64,000 bases of DNA from Gloeopeniophorella convolvens (taxonomy: Eukaryota; Basidiomycota; Agaricomycetes; Russulales), in assembly GCA_022496205.1 (NCBI GenBank), contig WTXD01000013.1, positions 496,001 to 560,000 on the forward strand, in the 5' to 3' direction. How positions within the stretch are numbered: the stretch's first letter is position 1; every line of letters begins with the position of its first letter. The notes beneath the pieces were generated by a model. That model ran no database searches. It worked only from the letters and a program-made list of their open reading frames with translations, and had not been told where the DNA came from. The translations under genes and the position numbers were made by a program. Below, piece by piece: positions 11,768 to 24,600 of this stretch.

Positions 11768-13729
11768 GGTGCGTGTAGTTGCACGGCGAGATGGGGTCTC
11801 AACCTGAAGAGACACCTTTCGATGCTGACTGGCTTTTAAGCACTTTGCATATGCGGATAACCCATTCGGTCAACCAACATTACGGGACACTCTGGCGAAG
11901 GATTCATCATGTGCCGCGACGGGAGCGGGGTCTCCCCATGGGGTGGTGTTGTTTTTGAGGTAAGATGTCTGAAAATATCACTGGATTGACACCAGCGGCA
12001 GAACGTGACCGATGGATCACAGAAGAACTTCGCTTTCGACAGCTCTGACATGGACAACCGAACGCCCCGCCATGGATATGAATGTACGGACGCTGTCAGA
12101 TTGGGCATGTGATCATCAAAGGATGCCTCGCTTGCCTTGGACTATAAGAGGCGGTGGAAGTGAATGAACGGGCTATTCCGAGTCCAGATAACGGCGCGCC
12201 AGGGTGATGCTGCCGTCAGATTCTCCAGAGCGCAGGCCATATCCGGGTAGAAAGTAAGGCTCACCCCTTCACAAGTTTGACCGGTCACGAATAGAGAGTA
12301 GGCCCTGCAAATAGATTATGCGTAGCGCCGATGTCCCAGAGGTGACTATGATCACTGCAGCTATCAGAAACCTTAAGGACGAAGGATATGGCATCAGAGG
12401 CTGGGGGGAAGAGGCGTCATAACTCCACCAGGGTGAGCGCGTACGAAACCAGATTGGCGACTCGGGTCCATTGGGGGCCGGGGTTGCGCCTGATGCTATA
12501 CAAGGGGTTCGGCCATTTGATAAACACCTTGGAGTCTGGAATGTTTAGGTAGGGCGACGGCCTCTGTCAGGGACGCATGGAAGTCTCCCAAGGTGGGCGC
12601 AGAATGGCGGCATTTCGGATTGTCCGCATTCGAACTATCCTATGTCACCAGTCTTCCCCACCCACACGCCTCAGTTGAGGGGATCCTGACACTATGCAGG
12701 AAAAGACAAGGGTATTTTTCCATTTCGACAAGCTGGGTCGAATCGACAAGGTAAGAACAGCAGCTTCGCCTAGCTTTTCGCTGTTCGGGACGTGAATGTC
12801 ATTGTGCATGCTTGGACTGCCCTACTAGCCCCGCTCAGAGACAACACGTTGCGGTGAGCGACTCCCAAACCCCAGCCAAGGACCGCGGCGACTCAAGGCC
12901 TGGAAGAGCATCTACAACCGTAAAGAGAATGAAATTTTGAGAGCGGGTGGTGACAAGGCGACGAAGCAGTCCAGGCATACCAGTACGTATCGATCCTGAG
13001 CCATATCGATCTCCCATGTTCCAGGAGTTCGTCACAATGTCAGACCGGTCTCAAGAGAAGAGAATGCTCAATGCCCGAGAACTGGGGTAGATGACATCGA
13101 CAACACATAGTTGCGGCGCGCTAGGATGTGCAGCGATGATGAGACCGACTCAGCAGATATTGACGCCAAACAAAGCGGCGTCCGGCGTGCAAAAAGCGCC
13201 GTTTCGACCAAACGTACTGCTAGGCCCCGGCCGGGGCCGGCGGCCAAGTAAACAGGCCATTGATCGGTGGCGGTCGCCGCCGCCGCCAAACTTCTCAGCT
13301 CAGTGTGCCAGGCTCGCGCTCCGTGCATTTCGTGCTTCTTTGACCACGACGAAGAGTGAGTCGCATGTGACTACGATCAGACCGGTAGTTCTGCCGGCAG
13401 CAATGTCCCTTTACTGTCTGCGCCGCGGTTCTGAGCGGGAAGCTCGGGCTACAACTTGTCGAGCGGTGCTCATCAAGATTGCATGTACCATATGAGTGGA
13501 GGTGCAGTCCACCCTGGACACTCTAAGGTGTCCCAGGTACTGACCCCACGTATCCTGTAAGAGAAAGATCACATGTCATTGGTTCTTCGAACTACAACGT
13601 GACGCGCGACTCGCGCATTCGTAAAACAACACGAGGTAGTATGTGTAGTCTGCAGTAGTGCTCATAACAAGGACTAGCCGTAAAGACCATCGATCATTAC
13701 CAATAGATGTAGATGCTTCTTGTTCAGTC
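11768..13729. other. Gene-poor region upstream of the decarboxylase
   Basis: No reading frame here shows a recognisable family or a plausible spliced gene. The first few hundred bases presumably hold the decarboxylase promoter. Short ORFs around 11836-12108 and 13091-13495 look like chance frames. The region ends at the decarboxylase relic. Confidence 0.5.
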
Positions 13730-14560
13730 ATTTTGCTAAACGACCTTTGACGACCTCCTTCCGTTGTGCCTTCAGAGCTTCGGCTTCCATGCGAGGGGTG
13801 AGGCGTGTTCCAAGAGCTGCGTCCGTCTCCCACAGAATATGGTTTGAGAAGGGCCTCTACCCCCTGGCGGCAAGTGGCGTCGCGGAGTCGACTAGGGCGA
13901 GGCCCGGGCCGTGCGCACGAGGATCATGGTATCGAACTGCCACCTTGCAAACTGAGCCCTGATTAAAGAAACGAAGGTGGCCGTGAGTCATCGAGGGATT
14001 GCATCACGCCTTCCCTGAGGTTAGGCACAAGGTCAGACGCCTCAGATCTTCTTCAGTGAGTGGGTGATTCAATTCCAAGAAGTTCACCTGACCCAGGGAG
14101 AGCTGCGCGTTGAGGATATTGAAGAGGATCTGGTCGATTGCCGCTACTCGGAAGTCCTGTCTAGATGGCGTGAAGCGCAAAGAAGACATTGGGGTCGCGC
14201 CACCTCGAGGTCAGGGGTCACTTCTTGACAACGTGGACGTCATATCTCAACATCGCATATACTGAGTACCCCGACGATTGCCCAGGTCAGCGAGGAAAGG
14301 GAAGCCAAGCTCAAGGCTGCCGCGTACGGCCACTGAATAATACATGTCTTGAAAGGGTCCTTCGCGGTGTTGGGGACCGGTGCATCATCCTCAGTCTAGA
14401 GCTCATAGACTGCGGACTTCCAATGTATTGCGTGCTTCAGCCTTCGAGGTATGTTGGCCAAAGGATAATGGAGTCGTCCATTCGGGTCTTCGGATAGGTC
14501 GCTCTAAATTCCTGAACGATTATGAGCAGGAGGTCTATGCGGTGACAGTATTGAAGTTTG
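13730..14560 (-). pseudogene. Decayed copy of the decarboxylase C-terminal module
   Basis: On the minus strand, 14004-14189 encodes AAIDQILFNILNAQLSLGQV and PLTEEDLRRLTLCLT. These parallel QHIDHMLLRAPNAQLSADRV and PLALEELRRGVILTLD of the intact gene. At DNA level, ggtcgcgccacctcgag near 14192 is identical to the intact gene near 8622. The stretch near 13900 (gcccgggccgtgcgcac, then gatcatggtatcg) parallels 8325-8370. Weaker similarity near 14470-14510 matches about 8930-8960. There is no continuous frame: stops and frameshifts interrupt it. It lies on the same strand as the intact gene, about 2 kb upstream, so a tandem duplication followed by decay is the simplest explanation. The outer limits are approximate. 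Confidence 0.7.
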
Positions 14561-15307
14561 AGATATCTCACCTTTCTCAGTCGACATGAGGTATGCGCGC
14601 TTCAAAGAGGCCGTTCCATTCCAGTCGCCATACTATGGCATATAAGTACGTGACCGCACTGAACCCTGCTGTGAGGTATGTGCAGGATTCAAGCTCTCGC
14701 TTCCTCAGGGGTATCCAGGTCGCCGTGCTGTGAAAGTTGACAACGACTGGGCACGATTTAAACAGACCCTCATAGTATCCTGAAGTAACGAGAGATAGCG
14801 CAATAGTTATCATATTTAGGTTTCACCGTGTAATGTCGCAGCTCAGCGGATGAGGGTGGTATTGAGGGGCCTCGGGGGGCACTGATACAGAGTCTAGAGG
14901 ATCTGCGTGTCTGAACGGGTCACGAATCGCCGGCTACTCGACAAGAGAGTACGGTTTCTTCTAGAGCTATTCGAGTCATGAGCCACTGGCTGAAATAGAG
15001 AACGACGAGGGACGGAAGAATTTGGCAACGCCTTGGATAGACGATCGGTAAATTACTCACTGTAAATGCCAATGCCGCCAGTGCCACTGGCAGAGCTCAG
15101 GTGCGCTGAGGCTGTTCCGACGAGTCGGGGAGGTTCGAGGGAGAGAGGCTGAGAGAGCAAAGAAAAGTCCGGCCCGGAACGCGGCCCGGGTGCCGCAGTC
15201 CAGCTTACTAAGCTTCAGTTCACTAGCCACTGTTCACAATGTTGTCACCGCGCCAACGGTGTCCGAGCCCGTAACACTACCTCCGACTCTAGATCCGTTC
15301 ACCAGTC
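14561..15307. other. Intergenic region upstream of SLU7
   Basis: No gene is recognised. The last few hundred bases should contain the SLU7 promoter. The relic described at 13730-14560 may extend slightly into the left end, but I could not align it further. Confidence 0.45.
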
Positions 15308-17213
15308 ATGGCATCATCGAGCAGTAAGCCACTGCCACCACCAATCTAAACTCTCTGCTCATGCGCTGCCCTAGCTATTGGAAAACTCTCCCGAGAAGAG
15401 TTCCGTCGTCAAAAGGACTTGGATGCAGCTCGAAAGGCTGGTACTGCGCCGGCAGCCCTCGACGAGGAGGGAAAGCCCATCAACCCTCATATCCCTCGTG
15501 CGCCGCTAGTATCTACTGTTTATGTTGTTCTGTGCTGAAAGCTTGCCATAGAATACATCTCGCAAGCGCCGTGGTACCTTGACACGGGTGCTCCATCCCT
15601 CAGTCACCAGCGCCGACCCGCAGACGACCGGACATCCAGCAAACTCGGCCAATGGTACGACCGAAATACGAAAGCAGGACCCGCAGCCAAAAAGTACCGT
15701 AAAGGTGCATGCGAGAATTGTGGTGCCATGTCGCACAAGCGTCAGGATTGCCTCGAACGTCCGCGCAAGAAAGGAGCAAAGTTCACAAACAAGGACATTG
15801 CACCGGACGAGCTTATTCAAGAAATCGAGGCTGGTTATGACGCGAAGCGCGACAGGTGGAATGGCTACGATCCTGCCGAACACAAGAAGATATATGACGA
15901 ATACGAAGCAATTGAGGCTGAAAGGCAGCGTCTCCGTGAAGAGGAGATTGACAAGCAAACCACCACGGATATGGCTGCCGTGCGCAAGGTTGCCAAGGCT
16001 GGAAAGGCCGAAGGCAAGGAGGGCGATCCAGACTTTGGCTCGAGCGACGAAGAGGACGCAGATGAGGACAAGTACGCAGATGCTGCGGATGCCGTTGGCC
16101 AAAAGATGGATACGAAGACGCGCATCACTGTCCGCAACTTGCGCATTCGTGAGGACACTGCCAAGTACCTCATCAACTTGGATCCGGAGAGTGCCTATTA
16201 TGACCCCAAGACCCGCTCTATGCGCGACAATCCTCTACTGAGTGTCCCTCCGGAAGATGTGTGTATATCGGCTTCAAACATGAACCGTGACGTTGACACC
16301 TTTTGCAGGCGCAATTTGCTGGAGACAACTTCCTGCGCTACTCTGGAGAAGCACCCGAAGTCCAGGAGTTGCAGCTCTTTGCGTGGCAGTCCGCTGCTCG
16401 CGGGAATGATGTTCACCTGAATGCGAACCCGACCCAGGGTCAACTCCTTCACCAAGCCTTTAAAGAGAAGAAAGAAGAGCTCAGAGACTCCTCAAAAGTC
16501 AGCGTGCTCGCAAAATATGGCGGCGAGGAGTACTTGCAGAAGGCACCGAAAGAATTGCTCCATGGGCAGACCGAAGAATATGTAGAATATTCCAGGACTG
16601 GGCAGGTCATCCACGGGAAGGAGCGAGCAAAGGCGAAATCCAAATACCCAGAAGACGGTTTGTTTCATCTGATGTGGGCATATATGGTGTCTGATTGAGC
16701 TTCACAGTGTACATCAATAATCACACGGCCGTCTGGGGATCGTGGTTTGACGCTGCATCAAGCACCTGGGGTTATGCATGCTGTCACTCTAACGTTCACA
16801 TATCCTATTGCACTGGCGAGGCGGGAAAGCAAGCCGCTGCCGCATCATCTGCGCAGAACCTCCTCAATTCACGGCCACCAGAAGCACCCTCGGACTCAGT
16901 TGCTGATGGGAGCGGTGACAAGGGAAAGCGAAAGCAGATGGACATAGACATTGACGCAGCGCAGAACAACCTCGCGGAGGAGCGCAAGCGCAAGTCGCGA
17001 GCAAATGAAGGAGACGATAGGTTCAGCAAGAAGTCGAAGGCGGATGAGAGCCTCGAGGGCAAGAAGTTCGACGTGACAGAGGATGAACTCGGTACGTAAT
17101 TTTGCGCTACTTCATTGTCGGCGATAAATCTAACAAGGCTTACAGAACGGTACCGCCGTGGCCGCAACCGGGGAGAGGATCCTATGGCTGATTATGTGGA
17201 CACGGAGCTTTGA
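15308..17213 (+). CDS. SLU7: Pre-mRNA splicing factor SLU7
   Basis: Second-step splicing factor that acts with the spliceosome in 3' splice-site choice. Six exons (15308-15323, 15375-15497, 15552-16258, 16309-16657, 16708-17091, 17146-17213) sum to 1647 nt (548 aa). The start [18 protein letters not shown] is assembled across a 16-nt first exon. Then follow [18 protein letters not shown] and the CCHC zinc knuckle [14 protein letters not shown], diagnostic of SLU7. Further on are [18 protein letters not shown], the conserved [12 protein letters not shown], and [19 protein letters not shown]. The C-terminus is basic and acidic ([10 protein letters not shown]) and ends [11 protein letters not shown]. 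It is complete. The next plus-strand gene begins 175 bp downstream. Confidence 0.96.
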
Positions 17214-17388
17214 GCTTTGGTTGATGCTTTGTCGTATTGTACTTGAGCGCTAATATCATGTATTGTTCTCGATCACGTGAGTAAAATGAACGTGTACACG
17301 CGACTTGGGCCGCTTCGAGCTTTCCTTGAGCTCATCCACTTCTCCTGGAGGTGGAGTCTATCCACTTTCCTCATCACTGCGCCCATAC

Positions 17389-18641
17389 ATGCCGCAGTTG
17401 ACGACAGCCCTCTCGCTCCTACTTGGTCTAGGGGCACGTATTATTTACAACAAGTTCTTCGCTCTCCGCCCTCCTGGCATCGAGGATCATGTGCTCAGTG
17501 GCCTCTGGCAGGGCGTAGCACTTTACCATGTCCTCATGGAATATCCTTTCCTTACCCTACCGGTCGGCTTCGGCATTGGCGCTCGCCTCCTCGTCGGTTT
17601 TGTCGTCACCTACGACGCGACCGGATGTGCATGCACCCTCCTTGGCGTCGCCGTCGGCGTCCTCTTCACCGACATTCTCTCGCAACTCCTGGAGGATGGT
17701 GATCCCGAGGACGCATACTACGAAGGATCAGTAGTCTCCGACTACCCGCGCAGACGTCGCCTCGTGCAGCTCCGTTCGTCGAGCTACAACGACGGCCGTG
17801 TGCACGACCACAATCGCCGCCGGCGTGCATTCTTCGAGGGCGATGCCTCCGTCACAACCGCAAGGACCAATACGACCAACACCTGGGATTCCCTGTCCGA
17901 TTGGGTCGATCCGGGCCACACCATGACGCCACTCGAGCGCGAGGTCGCAGCACTGCGCAAGAAGGCAAGCATGGCGGACAGCGAACGCCGGAGGTTCAAG
18001 GAGGAGAAGCAGTGGGCACAGGTGCAGGGCAACAAGGCGCGTGCGGCACAAATGGGCTGGCAAGTCAAGCGGTACTCGGCGCTCATGCAGAGCTTTCACC
18101 GCGAGGCGGACCTCCGGCTCCTCGAAGGTTTGTCTCCCCGATGTTGAAGCTCACCTTGCGTGCACTGATAACTATCTTGCGCACCGCAGCGAACAATGAG
18201 CGACACCGTCAGGAGGCTGCGTCAATGCATGCCGCCGCTTCCCAAGTAGCTGGCCCGTCTTCATCTGCTCCGCTCCTTCCACCTCCGCAGCCCGTTGCGA
18301 TTACCGTCGGTGCGCCGAGCCGCAAGCGAGCTCCGAGTCCTCCCCCGCGCCTGGTTCCCCCACCTGCTGAAGAGAGGAAACCCCTGAGGTCTGCGATTGC
18401 CCAAGGGAAGCAGCCTGAACGCCGCGTGCGACGCATCTCTGCGACGACAGACAAGGATGGCAATGCCATGAAAGCAGGCTCTGTCTATACGGGCACTCAT
18501 CACCACCGTCGTTCAGCCTCTCTACTAAGCCGGCCGAGCGTTCGTATAGAAGTGCACGAGTAAGCAATTCCTTACAGACCCCAACCTACCCCAATCTCAT
18601 TCTCTCGTAGATCCCACTCGCGCCGACACAAGAGGGCATAG
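17389..18641 (+). CDS. Hypothetical membrane protein with basic, disordered C-terminus
   Basis: I do not recognise a family. Three exons (17389-18127, 18190-18559, 18611-18641) sum to 1140 nt (379 aa). If the last intron is not used, translation stops at 18563 instead. The N-terminal half has hydrophobic segments (LTTALSLLLGLGARIIYNKF; LPVGFGIGARLLVGFVV; CTLLGVAVGVLFTDILSQLL), so it is probably membrane-embedded with two to four spans. After an acidic stretch (LLEDGDPEDAYYEG) comes an Arg-rich region, then a helical segment (MTPLEREVAALRKKASM) likely to form a coiled coil. A Pro/Ser/Arg-rich tail ends the protein. ATG 17389 is chosen because the hydrophobic region follows at once; an upstream in-frame ATG at 17305 would add 28 residues. 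Confidence 0.7.
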
Positions 18642-19478
18642 CACTATGGAGAAGCGTCCGATCCTTCAAATTTGACGATACCGACACGACGTGTAATTTC
18701 TCAAGGACGCCAGCTGTAGACAGTCGAGCGGTGTGTTGTAAGACGCGACGAAGGGGAGGGAGTCGTATATAGCGTTTATCTATGGGGTACATGGACTATG
18801 ATCTCCTCGAACCTGGAGCTGGTCGAGTTGGAATCATTCATGGAGGTACGGAGGAGTTAATGGGTGTCGTTTGGCGTTAATAGTTCGTTGGTGGATGGAA
18901 CACTCATCGGTCTCGCACAGTAGCTACGCGCAGATCAAGTACTTACCGTAGAATACTAACAACATGGATAGTATGCTTCCGAGCCTGAGGTTCTTTCTAT
19001 ATCACATCAATGGGGAATCACACTACAGTAAATTGCTATCTCGAAATTCAATCTTTTGTTCATATGTTGCCATGCAGATTTGACTCCGAGTCATGATCAG
19101 TCCATCAAGAGCATGCTCGCAAGCAAATTGGCGCTCGGGGATCACCAGACACGGGGAACACCATTGATCGGCCAGTGACCACCAAGTGGTCGCGTAGGGA
19201 TGTGCGGGGTTTTCGACATATTCATAGTTGGAGAGCCCAGCAGGGCCTCTCCTCCAGAGTCTGCAATCGCGCGCAGGGTCATTGGCTGTTGTGCGCGATC
19301 GTGGAGAAATCGTTGTCTCGAGCCGTTGTCGCTTGTATCCATTTGTCGGAACTGCAAGGTAGGATGGGCCAAGGGAGGACTGTGTGATTTGAGCGGAATC
19401 GACATGACTAATTATACAATCATCTTTGATACAAACGCAGCAAGTGTTGTGCTACAGTCTCGCCAGTTCCCAGAGCCA
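18642..19478. other. Convergent intergenic region
   Basis: The 3' ends of the membrane protein (plus) and the GH17 gene (minus) face each other here. No gene is recognised. A short ORF at 19200-19523 has no family signal. Confidence 0.5.
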
Positions 19479-20857
19479 TTAGCAAGAGGTCTTGGGCGAG
19501 AAAGGGAATTTAAGGTTCCCTGATGAATCGTAGATCCCGTAACCTGGTTCTTGATCATCTGAATAGATGTGAGCGAACCAGCCTATGCCACCTCCTACGA
19601 CCTTTTTCAAATCGGTGCAGTGCTGATCCAAGAGAGTGTAATAAGCCTGAAAAATGTAATCAGTCGAGAGGTCTAACTAAGGTCGGAGGAGCACAACTCA
19701 CGTGCTCGCTTGAAACACTCGCGACGGCATTGGGACTATTGGGCTGGACACCTGGCGAAGTCACGGACGGCCAGCCATTCTGCACACGCGTCAGTCGAAG
19801 GAGAAAGTGCTCTCAAGGGATACATGCACGCACCTCGTCAAAGTACATCTTCTTTCCATCTCCGTGATCAATGAACCAGTTCAGATCATTCTCGACTAGA
19901 GGCCAAGCCTGGTCGCCTGCGCAGATCGTCAGAATACGTGACCAATGGATGAAGAGGGGCGCACCTGTCGATGCCGTCTGCGCGAAGAACGGTAGCATAT
20001 GGATGTTGATAAAGTCCAAGGCGTCAAGAACGTTCTGGGCCCCACCGCGCTCCTGGTACCCGTACGCTAGCTCACTGACGGTGACCGGAATGCCGAGGCT
20101 TGACAAATTCTTCTTGGCGGCAATGACCTGGGCAGCGAGGTCGTCGGGTGACAAGACGTTATCGAAGAGCGGTTCGGAGCCGAATTGAAGACCGCGAGTG
20201 ACAAACTTTGCCTTTGGGTTCGAATGGAGTGTTTGGAAGAGTGAGTCGCGTCGGCCGATCCACTGATCAGTGCCATCAAAGCCGAACTGAGCACCGGTGT
20301 GAGAATGGAATGCACTGCTGACATGGAACGTCTAAGCTTACCCAGATGAGAGCATGCACACCCAGAGTGTTTGCCCACGCCGCAGTAATGATGTCGTCGT
20401 AGAAGCCGTCGCGATCACATACGCCATAAAGGCGAACGTATCTCGAATGAAACGTGTTCCGGATGTCTGCAAACTCCTTCTTGAGTTGCGACAAGCTTTG
20501 ACCTGATCACCAAGTGAGTTGGTGCGACCAGTCGACTGGAACGGGAGACCCACAGGCAGTGACTTCATAGCTAAAGCCAACGAAGGCGTATTCTGTAGTA
20601 GGGTCGCACCACCAGCCTTTAGTGCTACTCGGGACATTTGATGGCGTCTTGAAGCCAAGGGCAGGGAAACAGTTGGTCGAAGCACCTGGGTTTGGAAGCG
20701 GCACCGATGGAGGGTTTTTGGGAGACTGGGGAGCTGAAGGAACCTTCGCGTCTACGGAAGCATTCCAATGAACGCGGGAGTCAGGTGGAGGGAAAGGTGT
20801 TCCGGAAACCAGGACGCCTTGAAGGATAGACAGGAGCAACGGATACAAAAAAATCAT
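19479..20857 (-). CDS. Secreted glycoside hydrolase family 17-like glucanase
   Basis: GH17 enzymes cut or remodel beta-1,3-glucan in the fungal wall. Translation from ATG 20857 begins with a signal peptide (MIFLYPLLLSILQGVLVSG). A Pro/Ser-rich linker follows (PSAPQSPKNPPSVPLPNPG). The catalytic domain contains YAFVGFSYEVTAC, the conserved RYVRLYGVCDRDG, and GVHALIWFGFDGTDQWIG across an intron. The likely acid/base glutamate is in LQFGSEPLFDN. ELAYGYQERGGAQNVLDALD and FINIHMLPFF follow. The likely nucleophile is in YFDENGWPSVTSPG, joined across an intron. The protein ends GNLKFPFSPKTSC at a TAA (19479-19481). The first ATG of the longer open frame (20932) would place residues before the signal peptide, so 20857 is preferred. 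Confidence 0.88.
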
Positions 20858-21643
20858 CGCTGACACAAGCACAATGTCTGAGGCTTGGGTCGTGAGGAAT
20901 GCCAGCACAGGCCCCTCCGATTTATACGACAAGCTTTGCGTGCGTGGTCATTGCGAGGTAAAGCCGGGGACAGCTCACATGAGGAGGTGGACTAGATCGT
21001 CCAACTGCCGCGGAATGATTGGCTGGCAAATCGCGTCACAAGGCTGGTAAAAGGAAAATTGACAGGTGAAGGATGCATTCCGGTGCAGCGAAATTCCTTT
21101 TGAAAGTATGGATGCCGGGCAAGTGACTTGGATTTTCTGGACGTTGATAGCGCGAAGATGAAGAATCACGGACAGGTGGACACGTCCGTAATGCTTAGTA
21201 GCAACACGAGATAGTCACCTCAGCCCGAGTGACGTGGCACACGCACAGAGAGGTAGCTGAGGGCAGTTGCACGGCGTGAGAAGCTATGTGGTGGTCAAGA
21301 GGCACAAGTCCACAAGAAGGAAGCGCTCAGAGAAGTCTAGCCCTCGTGCTGAAGTACCTCAAAAGGAAACCGACCTGCGTGCTTCGGCCATGTTCGCCGC
21401 CGCACGGGATCAACGCTAATTAGCGTCCCTCCTGCAACTTGCCACGATCAGTTTGTGGGGCCACTCCCGTGTTTTTCGACCACAAGGCGGCTCGTGAAAT
21501 TTGCTGAGACCGACATTCTTGATTTTCTATTTCCCACGGGAACGGGTCTGGCATATGGGATTTTCGCACGACCATACCCTGATCGAAATCTCCGCGCAGA
21601 TATTGGTGTGATCATGTATACAGACGACAAGCGAACGTTGAGA
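20858..21643. other. Intergenic region between GH17 and gelsolin genes
   Basis: This should hold the GH17 promoter and the 3' UTR of the gelsolin gene; both genes run right to left. No other feature is visible. Confidence 0.5.
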
Positions 21644-24600
21644 TCACGGCACCATAGAAGGGTCGATTCCCAGAGGGAGCATGGTGGGGTCTTTGAGGAG
21701 TGCCTTCTCCCACCTTACCTTCCCCAGCTGCGTTAGAGGCCGTCAGCGGAGTCGCATGGTTCAAAGAGAGGAATCACGCACATCAGCTAACGCTTCTGAT
21801 ACTTCTAACAAATTCATATGGTCAGGTGGAGCCCTTCCGTTCTGGATATGGCCTTAATCGACAGGTCCACAGACGGAGGAGGACGTCTCTGTCTACATAC
21901 CACATGCTCTTCATCGAGATCACGGAAGTGCAAACGGAGGTCCGATGGTAGTTGAGAAGGTAGAATGATTACATGAACCGGCGGTGCGAAGGGCCGCTGG
22001 GCTGCGTTGCGCGATGCAAGCTCCTAAGAGGGCTTCAGTATGTCAAGCGAATGGCGAGTGATTGGACGCACCTTCGCTAGGAACACTGCCAAGGCAATAT
22101 CCTGTCTCGAGGCGCGCGCCTTGGTTCCTACCAACACGAAAACCTCCCAAATACAGTCGATGAGGTATACAGATAAATCCACATTTAATTCTCCAGAGAA
22201 TGAGGGTACACTTGCGAACTGGATCGAGGATTAGCTCTGGTACAACCCCATCAGGAGGATCCTTACATGAGGAGTGGACACAGCATCAATGCGCCAGACC
22301 CGGGGTAATTCAGAGATAAAGTTGGGACGCCATTTCCAATAGTCGGCACTAGCGTATTGCGTGTCACCGAGCATCATCCAGAACATCTCGTTGTCATCGG
22401 ATTCCTGTTCAACGAGTTCAACAGGGATGGTATCTTCTGCTGTAAGGGAGTACGCATATTTGAGGGCAGCTTGGCGCTCCTCGGGAAGCGAGCCTTTGCC
22501 GTGCCAGACATATGAAGTGCCCAGCAACGTTAGACAGTAACTAAAGGCAGAGCAGAGGTTCGAGATGTTCTTCAGAAGCGCATCAGCCTGCACCGTCACG
22601 AGACTGCTTCCAAGCCGCGTACCAGATCGTACTCGTCGATAAATATGTTTCCATGGACCGAACGGACTTGATGCATAGTGGTATTCTCCGCAGTCCAGTG
22701 TGACCGTGAACCCTACAGGATTATGAGCACGAAAAGTCTAGGCACCTCATACGACCCTACCTGGCGAAGGGCGAGCTGTCCGCCAAGCGCACGAACAAGT
22801 TCTAGGGGCTCGCAGCCCTGGTGTACGGAACATAGTTTCGTTCCATAATGACGCCCCATATCCTTCAGTTTTCGCTCCTCGCGTTCGTCGATCTGACTAC
22901 GACGCCCCTGCCACCCCCACAGCTTCGTCTCAACAAGGCCAGTGGACTTCGTCTTGAATCGGTGGACGATTGCCAGAACCTCAGAATCGTAAAAGACGCT
23001 TGTGTTGCCTTTGACTCCCGTAGCGGTCGCGCCAGCGATTGACATGACATCGACGGATATGCTCGTAATATCTGGGCTGGGTTGGTACTTCGCGGGAGGT
23101 AAGAGGAGTTCGTTCACATTGACGCGCGGCAGAGGTTTGTCTTGGGACGCTGAAATCCCAGATCAGGCTTCCGCCCCCGAAGTGATCGCTCGACTCACGT
23201 ATCTCGATGACGTTGTCATCTTTCTTGACAAGGGCTACAACGTGGACGATATCCGACCCCTCCTGCTTAGTCTCCGGCCTTACCAGGGCTTCCACCTGCA
23301 CGATGGCCTCAAGAACGGGGGGATTGTTCTTCGCCAGGGTCTGCGCCGGAGTTGTAGCCGGCGTGCGCTCTTCAACGAGCGCGGCCATCGTGAAGGCAGA
23401 GTACTTGTCGAAGCTGGACTTGCGTTTCTCCATTGGTGGTGCATGTAGCTCTGTCTGCACTGGTGGGAGTGGCACTGGGGAAACAGGACTTGGGCTCATA
23501 GCTTCCGTTTCGCCTTGGTTCTGTGCCTCCTGCAGTGCCTGCGCTACTTCCATCACTAACGCACGGGAACCCGTGCTCGGAATGCGGCTCGTACGCCTCG
23601 GGGACCGGGGAGATGTTGGCGCAGATTTCTGTGGCTGTGAGGGCGGAGGAAGGGTGGAGAGGCCAGGGAGTGCGCGAGCGCCTGTCAGTCCTACGAGAGA
23701 AGGCTTCTTTTGAGGAATGGGGACTGTCGACGCTACCGGCTTGACACCGATCAACGCCTGCTCAGGCCATCTCTCTGCGGCGCTAGGTTTCGCCTTCCCA
23801 GATTGGGTGGTAGGTGGGGTCAAATTAGGAGACAATGGAGGTGGAAGATGAGAAGGCGTGACTGCCGCGTGCACCGAAGTAGTAAGGGTACCAGCCGGGG
23901 GAGGCAATGTATTCGTCCGTGACGTCGCGGCCTGGTTTGGTGATCTGGCTACTGATACCTCCTCACTACGCTCTGGCCTTTCTGAGGCGTGAACCCTAGC
24001 TTCAGACTCGTCTGTGGGCTTGCGAGCCCCTTTCTTGGGCTTTGGCCTTCCTTTCGTGAGCTGTGAGACGAGGCACACAGCACCGACACGCGCAAAGGAT
24101 ATAAAGCATGATTCAGAACAGGGAAGATAGCAATCAATCATTGACAAACAATACGGTGCCGCTAAGGACGCACATGAACCAAAGGCTTCCCCATCGGTAC
24201 AGGGAAGGCCGCCGCACCACTCCGTCGCCCATGCCCGCTGGTGCTCACCCCTGTACGATGACCCAATTCATCCACGTCACGTGTAGATGTTGGGCCAATG
24301 GCCGATGAGGCGTGAGGATGAGGCGTCGTAGACCGCGACTGAGAGTTGGATTGGCCAGTGGCAGGATCGTCGCCAGTCTTCATCGGTTTGATGTACGAGA
24401 ACATCGTGGAGGAAGAGCCAATACCATGGCCGCCTGGTGACGAAGGTGTTGGTGCCGAGGGACGGGACGGAGTCGACAATGAAGCAACAGAAGGTGCCTT
24501 GCGAACGGAGCGCCCTGTGTGTTGTGCTTCCAGCGCTTTGGCAGGCTGCCCCGTGTGATGTGGCTCGACTGCGCGTGCGGAGCGCCCCGTATGTTGGGCC

